Shown one piece after another: positions 31,831 through 40,697 of a DNA stretch of 45,017 nucleotides. This DNA is from Holophagaceae bacterium. Lineage in GTDB: Bacteria; Acidobacteriota; Holophagae; Holophagales; Holophagaceae. Location of the stretch: NCBI GenBank assembly GCA_025361205.1, contig JANYAS010000065.1:1-45017 (forward strand), read 5' to 3'. Made by a program: the position numbers and the translations under genes. How positions within the stretch are numbered: position 1 is the stretch's first letter; each line of letters opens with the position of its first letter. Below the pieces are notes generated by a model, which did no database searches, was not told where the DNA came from, and was given only the letters and a program-made list of their open reading frames with translations.

Positions 31831-32988
31831 CTAGAAGCTGAAGTTGACGGTCGTGATGACTCCAGGGGTCACGGTGGCCGTCGTAGCCAAGGAAACGGTA
31901 AGGGTGGTGGTGCCATCGGCATTCAGGGTGCTACGCGTTCCCTGGAGGGAATAGGCACCCACGGGGACGTTGCCAAACATGTAGGTTTCGCTGGTTAACC
32001 CAACGGTGGCCATCGTGCTGTCCACAATGAAGCTTTGGCTGTTGAGGGATTGCATCAGGTTGACGGAGTCGCTCTGGGTCGGTGTGGTTGCGGCGACGGG
32101 GGTGATGCCGCCCGATACCGTCCCCACGGCTGCCTCCGCAATGAAGGACGTGGTAAAGGTGAGGACAGAAGATGAGGTGGAGAGTGCCAGGGCGCCGCTC
32201 ACCTTGGCGTCGTAGGCCTTCACGGTGGTGGTGCCGACCTTGGGCTGACTCACCACGTAGTAGGTCGCGCCGACCGGCAGGAGGTCCAGCGTGTAGGCGC
32301 CGTTGGCATTGGTGACCGTGCTGCGGGCAATTACGGGATTCCCGCTGGCGTCCAGGGTCTCGGCATACACCATGGCCCCAGCAAGGCCGGTGCTCGTGGT
32401 GCTATCGGTGAAGATGCCACTGACTGAGCCGGTGACGATCTTGTCGTAGGCCTTCACGGTGGGGCGCAGGATATACTTATTCGAGGCCCCCGTATTGACG
32501 ATTTGGATGGAGTGGGCGGCGTCGAAATCGATCCAGACATCTTCAGTCGTGCCCTTGGCCACATCGAAGCTCCCAATGAGCTTGATGCCCGACTGGAGGC
32601 CTGACGGGACGACCAGCGGCTGGACAGTACCGTCCGCCAGCTTCACGGTGTTGCCCGTGCCGAGGATCAGGCGCATCTGGCTGTAATGGCCGGCCGGAAG
32701 CGTGGCGCCGGAGGCCAGAATCTCGCTGATGCCGCCCGTGAGGCTGAGGAGGTTCACCGTCTTGTTGGGAGAGGAGAGCGTGACCCAGCCGCCCCCGCTG
32801 TTGATCTCAACAGTTTGGATGTTGACGTTGATCTCCAGATAGCCGTTGATGGGGCCATCCACCAAGGTCACGTTCATGGCCCCGTTGTTGTTCGAGGGGG
32901 TGGATGACCCACTACAGCCGACCAGTAGAGCGAGGCCGAGGCCACCGGTAAGCAGGAAAGAGAGCCGTGTCGATCGTTCGATTCGCAT
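31831..32988 (-). CDS. DUF4382-domain lipoprotein with carboxypeptidase-regulatory-like repeat
   Basis: A 385-residue exported protein. The lipobox LALLVGC gives a lipidated Cys near residue 25, followed by a Ser/Asn-rich linker. Residues ~37-180 match the DUF4382 pattern (MNVTLVDGPINGYLEINVNIQTVEI, GHYSQMRLILG, VWIDFDAAHSI). A CarboxypepD_reg-like beta-sandwich follows (SVSGIFTDSTTSTGLAGAMVYAETL...NANGAYTLDLLPVGATYYV), and a further beta-rich Ser/Thr tail ends in VNFSF. ATG at 32986-32988 is set by GGAGG upstream. It is probably a surface or periplasmic binding protein; its ligand is unknown. Base composition is lower in GC and Thr/Ser-rich, as is common for such proteins. Confidence 0.85.
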   Translation of the reverse strand: MRIERSTRLSFLLTGGLGLALLVGCSGSSTPSNNNGAMNVTLVDGPINGYLEINVNIQTVEINSGGGWVTLSSPNKTVNLLSLTGGISEILASGATLPAGHYSQMRLILGTGNTVKLADGTVQPLVVPSGLQSGIKLIGSFDVAKGTTEDVWIDFDAAHSIQIVNTGASNKYILRPTVKAYDKIVTGSVSGIFTDSTTSTGLAGAMVYAETLDASGNPVIARSTVTNANGAYTLDLLPVGATYYVVSQPKVGTTTVKAYDAKVSGALALSTSSSVLTFTTSFIAEAAVGTVSGGITPVAATTPTQSDSVNLMQSLNSQSFIVDSTMATVGLTSETYMFGNVPVGAYSLQGTRSTLNADGTTTLTVSLATTATVTPGVITTVNFSF

Positions 32989-33270
32989 TATGTCCTCCGT
33001 GGGAAAAGGCGATTCCCAGACATGCAAAAACAGCAGGTCTCGTGCCATGGAACTAGCTGCAACGGTCGATGGGTTTACAATAACTCAGAGCTTCGCCTTC
33101 AAGGCGAACCCGGTCAAATCGATGTGGCGACATCGTCAATATAGGCCACTAGGACCCCGCCTTCCCGGCCCGGAGAACAGGGGAGACCTGGCCTGAAACT
33201 AAGGTTGGCCTGGAGGCCTTCCGGCCGGGCAGGAGAGAACTGGACCAGATTTCCGCTGGCAGGGAACCTT
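32989..33270. other. Possible 5' leader of the DUF4382 gene
   Basis: Read on the minus strand, TATATT (33143-33138) could be a -10, giving a leader of ~140 bases. Within the leader are two clean hairpins: CGATGT/ACATCG (33120-33135) and TTCGCCTT/AAGGCGAA (33092-33108). No known riboswitch core was recognised. The remainder, 33144-33270, shows no clear signal. Confidence 0.3.
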
Positions 33271-33360
33271 AGGGGCCGTTACGGAATAACCTTGGTTGAA
33301 TTCGCCATTCCCTTACGGCCCCTGATGCCGTTCTCGCCCTTTTCGAGAAGGGTTGTTTTA
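33271..33360 (+). ncRNA. Orphan hairpin-plus-terminator unit (possible small RNA)
   Basis: A large stem pairs 33271-33287 with 33307-33323 (AGGGGCCGT... against ...ACGGCCCCT). It is followed by CCCTT-TTCGAG-AAGGG (33337-33352) running into TTGTTTTA, a terminator on the plus strand. TTCTCG (33331) can instead pair with CGAGAA (33344), so the last hairpin has two exclusive forms. No plus-strand protein gene precedes it; the 5' end of any RNA is undefined. Confidence 0.4.
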
Positions 33361-33406
33361 TGACGACGGCTTAGCAAGGGACAGCTGGCGGTCCTGGTGG
33401 TTTTGG

Positions 33407-33700
33407 TCAAGCGATCTCAGCCGGGTTCGACCTTGACACCCCCAACGCCAGGGCCCCGAGCGCCAGGATCGCCCCCAGGAGGGGGGCCTGCTTGAATGCC
33501 CATGAACGGGAGAATCAGACCGGCGAGGAGGGCACCCACTACCGGGCCACCGGAACCTGGCGCGCGAGGTCACTGATGGGGTCGGCCGCAGCGAGGGCGG
33601 ATCTCTCACTCCCGACGCGCGTGGCCCACCGTGCGCCCAAAGCGGCAAGGGGCCCTAGGATGGGTCGGCGCGAGAGACCCCCCTCCAGTGGCACCTCCGA
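33407..33700 (-). pseudogene. Possible decayed membrane-protein fragment
   Basis: On the minus strand a frame reading ALAAADPISDLARQVPVAR ends in a stop at 33539. The next frame continues at once with VGALLAGLILPFMGIQAG. After a run of six Gs on the plus strand, a third frame gives PLLGAILALGALALGVS before a stop at 33407. Read through two frameshifts, this resembles the hydrophobic end of a membrane protein. It could equally be chance in GC-rich sequence. Apart from this, 33361-33794 shows nothing I can support. Confidence 0.2.
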
Positions 33701-33794
33701 GTCCCATGCTGGGCCTGCAGGAATCGGCCGCAAAAGCCCAAGCGGGAAGGGCGCCCGGCCGACAAGCCGGGATTCCTTGGGGGCAGGGTTTGAC

Positions 33795-36500
33795 TCAGGG
33801 CATGGGGTGTTTCGCCTGGTAATCCTCCAACTCCTTCCTGGCTTCCAGGTTGCATTCAGGGCAATATCCATGGGAAAAACGGGCCTCAGAGTGTTTGGAC
33901 AAATAGGATTCCAGTTGGCTCCAGAAGCCCGCGTAGTCCCGGATTCTTTTGCACTTCATGCAGATGGGGATCAAGCCCCGGAGGGTCTTTACCTCGGCCA
34001 GTGTGTTCCGGAGATCCTCGGTGCGCAGGTTCACCAGACGTTCCAGTTCGTCGTTGCGCTTGCGCAGCAGCAGGATTCGCAACCGATGCAGGAAGAGCAG
34101 GCCTCCCGCCAGAAGCAGGGCATAGACCCCCAGGGCCCAGGGGCTCATCCAGGGGGAAGGCGTGATGCGGAAGGGCAGTTCTAAAGGGTCTGAAACCCGG
34201 CCCAGAAAATCCCTGGCCCAGACCTTGAGCAGGTAGCGCCCCGGCGCGAGGCCCGCCAGCTCCCGCCGGCCCTCCGGATACCAGGGTCCTGGCTGGGATT
34301 CGAGGCCGACCAGCTGGGTCCGGTAACGGGTGTCCTCCGGCCGCAGGAAGGGCGTGATCCCGAATTCGAAGACCTCCCGCTGCTCTTTCCGACCCAAGGC
34401 CATTCCCGTCACGAAGGGCAGCGCAAGCTCTCCTCGGGTGAAGGTGATGAGGTGGGGTATCTGGACGGGAGCCGGGGGCCTTTCCATGGCCGGATCCAGG
34501 ACCACCGCGCCCTTGGGGGTGCCGAACCAGACGCGGCCCACGTGATCCACGATGGAAGAAGGAAACCAGATGCCCCCGAGGTTGGGAAGACCATCCCCCA
34601 GCGTGTAGTTCACCACCCGCACCGGCGTGGGGACGGCGTCCACTTCCTCCAGGTCGAAGCGCAGGATCCCTCGGGCGGTTGAGGCATAGAGCCGGCCCGC
34701 GATATCCAGTTCCAGGCGGTAGAAGAACGTGCTTGGCAGCGATGAGAAGGGCTCTGAAGCAAAGGTCACCCAGCGCGCCCCGGGGGTCGAAGCATCCAGC
34801 CTGGCCAGCCCCCCGCCCCCGGAGCCCGCCCAAAGCCACTGCCGGCCATCCTTGGAACGGGAAACTTTCAGGCTGTTGATATCGAGGTTGGGCAGGCCCG
34901 CGTTCACGACGGTCCAGTGCCCGTGGCGCAGGCAGGCTACCCCGCCGCCCCGGGTGGCGGCCCATAGAACGCTGCTGCCGTCGGTCTCCCGGGTTTCCGC
35001 CAGGGCATGCACCCAATTCTTGGGCAGGCCGTCCGCCGTGGTGAGGACGGACCAGACGCCGTGCCGCCGCCGGGCCAGGCCAAACTCCATGCCAGCCCAA
35101 AGGGTGCGCTCTCCATCCGGTTCCGTGGTGGCCAGGAGGAAGAACACCTGGGCCATGGGCAGACCCTCCTTGGGTCCCAGGAGGTGCCAGGGGCCATCGT
35201 CCTGATAGGCCAGCCCGCCGATGGTCCCCGCCCAGAGCACCGGCGTGCCGCGGGGGGAAGAGAGGGCGAGCAGGGTATTCACGCGGCTGCTGGGAAAGCC
35301 CTGGCGGGAAGTTCCCACTACCCGACGCCCATTCTTTTCCCATCGCAGGATGCCGTTGCTGGTGCCGAACCAGAAGGTGCTGTCGCCACCGGGGGCCACA
35401 AACTCCGCGAAGCAGTTGATTTCGGGACTGGGCAGATTCTCGTGTTCATCCAATACATGCCACCCCCCCAGGTTGAGGCTTAGCAGGCCCAGTCCCCGGG
35501 TACCGGCCCAGAGCGTGGGCTGGCCGGCGGGGTTGGGGCAGAGGGTGTAGACGCCCGTTCCCGGCAGTTCCCGCCCCGGCCGATAGTGATGCCAGGCTTT
35601 GCCGTCAAAGGAGGCCAAACCCGAGTCATAGGTGGCGGCCCACAGAAGCGGCCGGGCCTTGGGGCGGGTCGTGAGGGCCAAGGCCGTGGGGTTCCTGCTG
35701 GGAAACCCCTGGGACGGTCCGAATTCCTCCCACCGCAGGCCGTCCCAGCGCACCAGGCCCCGCCCCCAGCAACTGGCCCAGATTTCCGTCCCGGCATCTG
35801 TATCCATCTGGAGCAGGTCGTTCACCATGCCAACCGGTTGCCCGGAGGCTTGGGGCAATGGACTCCAGGCTTCTCCCTTGAAGACGCTGATGCCAGATTT
35901 GGTGGCCGCCCACAGTTCCTGGGCGCCGTGCTTCGGGTGGATGGTCCGCAGCTTCCAGACCCAGTCGTCGGCCAGGCCTGCGGACTGGCCGTAGTGCACC
36001 CAGCCGCCCTGGCGGAAACAGAGGACCCCTCCACCGGCGGTGGCGGCCCATACTTCCGGACGGCCTGAAGGGTCCCAAACCTCCAGCAGTTGGTTGATCC
36101 GATTCACGGGTAGGCCCCGGGTCCGGTCCCAGACCGTCCAGGTATTGTTCTGGAGCCGGAGGATTCCGGCACTTTCCGTGCCCAGCCAGAGAGCCCCATC
36201 GGAACCCTGAAGCAAGGTCCGGACGTGGTGGGAGGTCAGGCTGGAAGGCAAGGGCAGCGGCTTCCACTCCCGCCCCTCCAGCATGAAGGCCCCGTCCTGG
36301 GTGACGGCCCACAGGCGGCCCTGGCGATCAAGGGTGGCTTCATAGACCGTGGCGCCAGCCAGGGTCGCATCCCCCACGGTGGCAACCCCCGGCCAGGCAG
36401 CAGCGGCAGGCTCCAGACGGACACGGGCTGTTGGGCCGAGATCCGACCCAACCGCCAGGCACACGACGCAGGCTTGCAGAACAACCGTCATTCGCCTCAT
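33795..36500 (-). CDS. Large propeller sensor protein (14 Reg_prop repeats, Y_Y_Y domain) ending in a CxxC module
   Basis: About 901 residues. After a signal peptide (VVLQACVVCLAVG), fourteen repeats of the Reg_prop type follow, for example LWLGTESAGIL, VWAATAGGGVL, LWAATKSGI, LWAGTRGLGLL, FWFGTSNGIL, LWAGSGGGGLA and VWFGTPKGAVV; this is enough for two seven-bladed propellers. A Y_Y_Y-like beta domain (LAPGRYLLKVWARDFLGR) leads to one membrane helix (WALGVYALLLAGGLLFLHRL) and a coiled coil (RKRNDELERLVNLRTEDLRNTLAEVKTLRG). The protein then ends with IPICMKCKRIRD...HGYCPECN. No HisKA, HATPase, GGDEF or HTH domain is present. ATG 36500 suits the signal peptide; Met at 36491 is an alternative, and the frame is open to 36653. 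Confidence 0.88.
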   Translation of the reverse strand: MRRMTVVLQACVVCLAVGSDLGPTARVRLEPAAAAWPGVATVGDATLAGATVYEATLDRQGRLWAVTQDGAFMLEGREWKPLPLPSSLTSHHVRTLLQGSDGALWLGTESAGILRLQNNTWTVWDRTRGLPVNRINQLLEVWDPSGRPEVWAATAGGGVLCFRQGGWVHYGQSAGLADDWVWKLRTIHPKHGAQELWAATKSGISVFKGEAWSPLPQASGQPVGMVNDLLQMDTDAGTEIWASCWGRGLVRWDGLRWEEFGPSQGFPSRNPTALALTTRPKARPLLWAATYDSGLASFDGKAWHHYRPGRELPGTGVYTLCPNPAGQPTLWAGTRGLGLLSLNLGGWHVLDEHENLPSPEINCFAEFVAPGGDSTFWFGTSNGILRWEKNGRRVVGTSRQGFPSSRVNTLLALSSPRGTPVLWAGTIGGLAYQDDGPWHLLGPKEGLPMAQVFFLLATTEPDGERTLWAGMEFGLARRRHGVWSVLTTADGLPKNWVHALAETRETDGSSVLWAATRGGGVACLRHGHWTVVNAGLPNLDINSLKVSRSKDGRQWLWAGSGGGGLARLDASTPGARWVTFASEPFSSLPSTFFYRLELDIAGRLYASTARGILRFDLEEVDAVPTPVRVVNYTLGDGLPNLGGIWFPSSIVDHVGRVWFGTPKGAVVLDPAMERPPAPVQIPHLITFTRGELALPFVTGMALGRKEQREVFEFGITPFLRPEDTRYRTQLVGLESQPGPWYPEGRRELAGLAPGRYLLKVWARDFLGRVSDPLELPFRITPSPWMSPWALGVYALLLAGGLLFLHRLRILLLRKRNDELERLVNLRTEDLRNTLAEVKTLRGLIPICMKCKRIRDYAGFWSQLESYLSKHSEARFSHGYCPECNLEARKELEDYQAKHPMP

Positions 36501-36882
36501 CACGGCCAGGGGCAACCCTGCCTCCTGGCTTCGGTATCCAGGACTGGGAGAAGGGGACCCTGAGTGCTCCGCTCGGTCCCGCTCGCGGATCGGATTCCCG
36601 GGCCAAAGAGCCGGGAGCTGGCTCAAGGCCGGGAGGATCGAGCGCCATCGCATGCTGTTCTATTCATCGGTACAACAGGGTCTTTCGTGAATACCGCACT
36701 CGGGGTGAGCCAGCTCCCTCCGCCAGTCCTGCCAGGGCCCCCGATTCCACCATCGACAGCCTGAATTCCATCGCTGGAAGGGCGCCATAAAGGCCCCAAA
36801 GGCGACGGAGCGGGCGGTTCGGTGTTCTGCGGGAGGGCGTCCGTGGTGCAGACGGCCCTTTCGACTGTAAGATCCCACTGTC
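36501..36882. other. Divergent intergenic region between propeller sensor and sixA
   Basis: The propeller frame stays open to 36653, but that part lacks coding character. The only signal seen is TAAGAT at 36868-36873 before sixA. No repeats or RNAs were recognised. Confidence 0.5.
36868..36873 (+). promoter_or_regulatory. Putative -10 hexamer for sixA (leaderless start?)
   Basis: TAAGAT ends nine bases before the sixA ATG, with no Shine-Dalgarno sequence between. The predicted transcript start is within a few bases of the ATG. The -35 is not evident. Confidence 0.33.
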
Positions 36883-37359
36883 ATGACCACGCTCCTGCTC
36901 ATCCGCCACGGCATTGCCGAAGATCCCCTCCCCGGCCAAAAGGACGCGGACCGTGCGTTGACTCCGGAGGGCTGGAAGAAGACCCGCGCGGCGATGACAG
37001 GCTTGGTGGCTCTTGGTTATGCACCCACCCGGGGCTACAACAGCCCCTACCGGCGCGCCGCGGAAACCATGACCTGCCTTCAGGAGGCGGCGGGTGCGTT
37101 CCCCATGGAGACCTCCCTGGGGCTGACGCCGGATGGGCCACCCGCCCAGGCGGATCTCTGGCTGCGCGGACTCATGGCCGAGGGGCGTCCTGGCGACGTC
37201 CTGGCCCTGGTCAGCCACCAGCCCTTCCTGGGCGAGTTGATCTTCCACCTGACGGGCCAAAGCCTCGACGTGAAGAAGGCCAGCTGCACCGTCATTCAAT
37301 GGGAAGGGGGTCTCTGGCGCTTCGAGCGTCAGTACCAGCCTGCGGAACTGAGGCACTAG
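36883..37359 (+). CDS. sixA: Phosphohistidine phosphatase SixA-like histidine phosphatase
   Basis: A 158-residue member of the histidine phosphatase (RHG) superfamily. The catalytic motif LLLIRHGIAED is at residues 4-14, with the catalytic His in RHG. YNSPYRRAAETM supplies the conserved Arg, and LALVSHQPFLGELI the second His. The short length and the RHG-IAED...D-RALTPEG pattern match SixA, which in E. coli dephosphorylates a phosphohistidine in a phosphotransfer or nitrogen-PTS protein. The physiological partner here is unknown. The stop is followed by a GTG start one base later, indicating an operon with the alpha/beta hydrolase. Confidence 0.9.
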   Translation: MTTLLLIRHGIAEDPLPGQKDADRALTPEGWKKTRAAMTGLVALGYAPTRGYNSPYRRAAETMTCLQEAAGAFPMETSLGLTPDGPPAQADLWLRGLMAEGRPGDVLALVSHQPFLGELIFHLTGQSLDVKKASCTVIQWEGGLWRFERQYQPAELRH

Positions 37360-37360
37360 C

Positions 37361-38191
37361 GTGAGGCCGCAGCCCACCTTCGCCACGCTGCCTTCGGGCC
37401 TGAAGCTGCACTACCGCGTGCAGGGGGCTCCCGAGGGCCCCTGGATGATCCTCCTGAACGGCCTGCTGTCGGATACGACCATGTGGGCGGGAGTGCTGCC
37501 GGGGCTGACGGATCGCTTCCGCGTCCTCACCTTCGATAGTCGCGGTCAGGGCCGGTCTGACGCCCCCCTGGAGGGACCCTATCCCACGGCGCTGCTGGCC
37601 TCCGAGGCCTGGGAACTGTTCCAGTCCCTGGGCATCGTTAACCCCTGGTTGGTGGGCCTGTCCAATGGCAGCGGCATGAGCCTCGAGTTGCTCACCACCC
37701 ACCCGACAGCCTTCGCGGGCGCCGTGCTCACCAGCGCCATGCCCCGCTTCGACTTCGCCATGGGCCTCAAGGCCGAGCACTGGGCCCGCTGCCTGGAGGT
37801 GGGTGGGCCGCTCATGCAGTTTGACGCCGTGGCGCCGTTCCTGTGGGGCGATACCTTTCTGGAGGCCAGACATGGTGTCCTCCGCGCTTACCACCAGGTC
37901 GTGACCGGTGCCAACCGCCCCCAACACGGCAACCTCCATCAGATTCGGGGCACCCTGGGCTGGGACATCCGGGATCGGCTGGACCGCATCCAGGCGCCCA
38001 TGCTGCTGCTCAGCGGCGCCGAGGATCTGCTGACCCCGCCCTGGAAATGTCTGGAGACGGCCCAGCGAATTCCACACAGCCGCTTCGAGGTGGTGCCCCG
38101 CATCGGCCATGCCTACCCCTTGGAGGACCCCAAGGGCTTCACAGCCCGGGTGCGGGAGTTCATCTCGGGAGTGAGCGCCGGTTTGGCCTGA
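37361..38191 (+). CDS. Alpha/beta hydrolase
   Basis: A 276-residue alpha/beta-fold hydrolase. The oxyanion region is ILLNGLLSDTTMW, followed by LTFDSRGQGRSD. The nucleophile elbow is GLSNGSG (GxSxG with Ser), the acid is Asp in LLLSGAEDLLTP, and the base is His in RIGHAYPLEDP. The sequence is like 3-oxoadipate enol-lactonase or BioH-type esterases, but no substrate can be assigned. It starts at GTG just after the sixA stop. Rho follows 69 bases downstream with its own RBS. Confidence 0.88.
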   Translation: MRPQPTFATLPSGLKLHYRVQGAPEGPWMILLNGLLSDTTMWAGVLPGLTDRFRVLTFDSRGQGRSDAPLEGPYPTALLASEAWELFQSLGIVNPWLVGLSNGSGMSLELLTTHPTAFAGAVLTSAMPRFDFAMGLKAEHWARCLEVGGPLMQFDAVAPFLWGDTFLEARHGVLRAYHQVVTGANRPQHGNLHQIRGTLGWDIRDRLDRIQAPMLLLSGAEDLLTPPWKCLETAQRIPHSRFEVVPRIGHAYPLEDPKGFTARVREFISGVSAGLA

Positions 38192-38260
38192 GCGCCATTC
38201 TGACCTATCCTGAGATTATCCCCGAGCCACTTCCGACTCGCCCTGCCCCCGAGGTGACCT

Positions 38261-39553
38261 ATGGCCACCCCATCTCAGCCCCCGGCCGCCCTGAGCTTGC
38301 AAGAGCTTAAGGAGCTCTCCATTGGCAAGCTCGCCGAGCTGTCGAAGGAATTGCAGATCGAGAACCCGCTGTCCATGCGGAAGCAGGAGCTGGTGTTCCG
38401 GGTGCTCCAGGCCCAGGCCGAACGCGAAGGGCAGTTCTTCTCCGAGGGCGTGCTGGAAGTGCTGCCCGAGGGCTTCGGCTTTCTGCGCAGCCCCGATCAG
38501 AACTACCTCGCCGGTCCCGAGGACATCTACATCTCGCCCAGCCAGATCCGCAAGTTCAACCTGCGCACCGGCGATACGCTGTCCGGCATGATCCGCCCCC
38601 CCAAGGAGGGCGAGAAGTTCTTCGCTATGCTGCGGGTGGACGCGGTGAACTTCGATCCGCCCCCCATGGCCAAGGAGCGCATCCACTTCGATGATCTGGT
38701 GCCCTTGTACCCCAAGCACCACCTGCGCATGGAGCGGGACGCCCAGGAACTGAGTACCCGGGTCATGGACTTGATGACGCCCCTGGGCAAGGGCCAGCGT
38801 GCGCTCATCGTGGCGCCGCCCCGCACCGGCAAGACCGTCCTGTTGCAGAACATCGCCAACTCAATTACTGCCAACCACCCGGAAGTCTTCCTCATCGTGC
38901 TGCTCATCGACGAGCGTCCCGAGGAAGTGACGGACATGGAGCGCAGCGTGAAGGGCGAGGTGGTCTCCAGCACCTTCGACGAGCCCGCCACCCGCCACGT
39001 CCAGGTGGCCGAGATGGTCATCGAGAAGGCCAAGCGCTTGGTGGAGCACAAGAAGGACGTGGTGATCCTGCTGGATTCCATCACGCGTCTGGGCCGGGCC
39101 TATAACACCGTGGTACCCCCCAGCGGCAAGGTCCTGTCGGGCGGCGTGGACAGCAACGCCCTCCAGCGCCCCAAGCGGTTCTTCGGCGCGGCCCGCAACA
39201 TCGAGGCGGGCGGCAGCCTCACCATCATCGCCACGGCCCTCATCGAAACCGGCAGCCGTATGGACGACGTGATCTTCGAGGAGTTCAAGGGCACCGGCAA
39301 CAGCGAGATCGTGCTGGACCGCAAGCTCAGCGACAAGCGCATCTTCCCTTCAATGGACATCTTCAAGAGCGGCACCCGCAAGGAGGATCTCCTCATCGAC
39401 CCGCCCAAGCTCCAGAAGATCTGGGTGCTGCGCAAGGTGCTGGCCGGTTCCGGTCCCGTGGAGAGCATGGAGCTGCTGCTGGACCGCCTCGGCAAGACCA
39501 AGACCAACGATGAGTTCCTGGCCAACCTCCAGGAACCCGCACCCCGCCGCTAG
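38261..39553 (+). CDS. rho: Transcription termination factor Rho
   Basis: A hexameric RNA-dependent ATPase that ends transcription. Residues ~10-55 form the N-terminal Rho_N helix bundle ([16 protein letters not shown]). The cold-shock-like RNA-binding domain follows ([20 protein letters not shown]...[18 protein letters not shown]). Walker A is PPRTGKT, the Q loop/P loop segment is [13 protein letters not shown], Walker B is [16 protein letters not shown], and the R loop is [16 protein letters not shown]. The length of 430 residues is normal with no large insert. GAGGTGA five bases before ATG sets the start. Many genes here lack intrinsic terminators, in keeping with Rho use. Confidence 0.97.
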   Translation: MATPSQPPAALSLQELKELSIGKLAELSKELQIENPLSMRKQELVFRVLQAQAEREGQFFSEGVLEVLPEGFGFLRSPDQNYLAGPEDIYISPSQIRKFNLRTGDTLSGMIRPPKEGEKFFAMLRVDAVNFDPPPMAKERIHFDDLVPLYPKHHLRMERDAQELSTRVMDLMTPLGKGQRALIVAPPRTGKTVLLQNIANSITANHPEVFLIVLLIDERPEEVTDMERSVKGEVVSSTFDEPATRHVQVAEMVIEKAKRLVEHKKDVVILLDSITRLGRAYNTVVPPSGKVLSGGVDSNALQRPKRFFGAARNIEAGGSLTIIATALIETGSRMDDVIFEEFKGTGNSEIVLDRKLSDKRIFPSMDIFKSGTRKEDLLIDPPKLQKIWVLRKVLAGSGPVESMELLLDRLGKTKTNDEFLANLQEPAPRR

Positions 39554-39563
39554 GGAGCCGATT

Positions 39564-40148
39564 TTGCCTTCGATTTTCGGCCACGCGGTCGCAGGTATCG
39601 CTCTGGGTGCCGCCTTCGCGGATGACAGAACCCCCCCTCGGACCTGGGTCCTGGGCACCTTCTGCGCGCTGGCTCCCGATCTGGACTGGTTCACGGCCTT
39701 CCTGCGGATCCACCCTGGGAACTTCCTGGCCCACCGCGGAATCACCCATTCGCTGCTGGGGGCGGTCCTCCTGGCCGCGACCGTGTTCCTGCTCGGCTTC
39801 AGGGGGGAGTCGCGAAATCCGCGAACGGGGACCTATCTCCTGCTGGCCGCCCTCTCCCACGGGCTCCTGGACGCCTGCACGTCGGGCCGGGTGGGGGTCG
39901 CCTTCTTCTACCCGTTCTCCACCACCCGCTGGGGCTGCTATTGGCAGCCTTTCCAGGACGCGCCGCTGCCCTTCTGGCCGGGGCTTCAGCTGCCCTTCCT
40001 CGGGGCGCTCCTGGGCGAGGTGCTCTGGATCGGTGTGCCGGCCTTCCTCCTCGTGGCGGGGCTTCCCCTGCTCCGCCAATGCTCGGACTGGCTGGTCCCT
40101 CCCAAGGTGGGATGGCCGATCATTCCCGAGGTCGAACCCGAAGGCTGA
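39564..40148 (+). CDS. YdjM/DUF457-type membrane-bound metal-dependent hydrolase
   Basis: About 194 residues with four or five hydrophobic segments (FGHAVAGIALGAAF, LLGAVLLAATVFLLGF, YLLLAALSHGLLDA, VLWIGVPAFLLVAGLPLL). The family signature is HRGITHS with a following ALSHGLLDACTSGR, giving the His/Asp pattern of the LexA-regulated YdjM family. The function is not well established. TTG at 39564 is the likely start, with AGGGAG (39552-39557) six bases upstream; it lies ten bases after the rho stop, so co-transcription with rho is likely. Confidence 0.8.
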   Translation: MPSIFGHAVAGIALGAAFADDRTPPRTWVLGTFCALAPDLDWFTAFLRIHPGNFLAHRGITHSLLGAVLLAATVFLLGFRGESRNPRTGTYLLLAALSHGLLDACTSGRVGVAFFYPFSTTRWGCYWQPFQDAPLPFWPGLQLPFLGALLGEVLWIGVPAFLLVAGLPLLRQCSDWLVPPKVGWPIIPEVEPEG

Positions 40149-40220
40149 ACGGTCCGCGCTGAGCCAGCCCGGGCGGAATAGACTGGGGGATGTGCCCGCA
40201 GAGGGGTCCCTGGGAGTTCC

Positions 40221-40688
40221 ATGACGCGCCCATCCATCACCATGCAGCCCCGCAAGAAGATCGCCCTGGTGGCCCACGACCACAAGAAGCGGGACCTCCT
40301 GGAGTGGGTGGAGTACAACAAGGCGCTGCTCTGCCAGCACGAGCTCTTCGCCACGGGCACGACGGGCCGGCTGGTGGAGAAGCTGCTCGGCATTCCCGTG
40401 ACGAAGTTCCAGAGCGGTCCCCTGGGCGGAGACCAGCAGATCGGCGCCAAGATCGCCGAAGGCGAGATCGATTTCGTGGTCTTCTTCTGGGACCCATTGG
40501 AGCCCGCGCCCCATGACCCCGATGTGAAGGCGCTCCTGCGCCTGGCCGTGGTCTGGAACATTCCCGTGGCCTGCAACTGGGCCTCGGCGGACTTCGTGAT
40601 CTCGAGCCCCCTCATGCACGAGGCCTACGAGCGCCTCCTGCCGGACTACGAGAACTACAAGAACCGCCTCGCCATGGAAGAGTCCTGA
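40221..40688 (+). CDS. mgsA: Methylglyoxal synthase
   Basis: Converts dihydroxyacetone phosphate to methylglyoxal and phosphate, a bypass used when sugar phosphates build up. Typical segments are [50 protein letters not shown] with the catalytic Asp region, and [30 protein letters not shown]. The length of 155 residues is normal. GGGAG four bases before ATG 40221 supports the start, and TAGACT at 40179-40184 may be its -10. A highly structured noncoding segment follows directly. Confidence 0.96.
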   Translation: MTRPSITMQPRKKIALVAHDHKKRDLLEWVEYNKALLCQHELFATGTTGRLVEKLLGIPVTKFQSGPLGGDQQIGAKIAEGEIDFVVFFWDPLEPAPHDPDVKALLRLAVVWNIPVACNWASADFVISSPLMHEAYERLLPDYENYKNRLAMEES

Positions 40689-40697
40689 CCTGAAGGT

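Noticed and set aside
33492..34184. Plus-strand open frame of 230 codons overlapping the propeller gene end.
   Set aside because: Half lies antisense to the propeller coding region and the other half has no RBS or domain.
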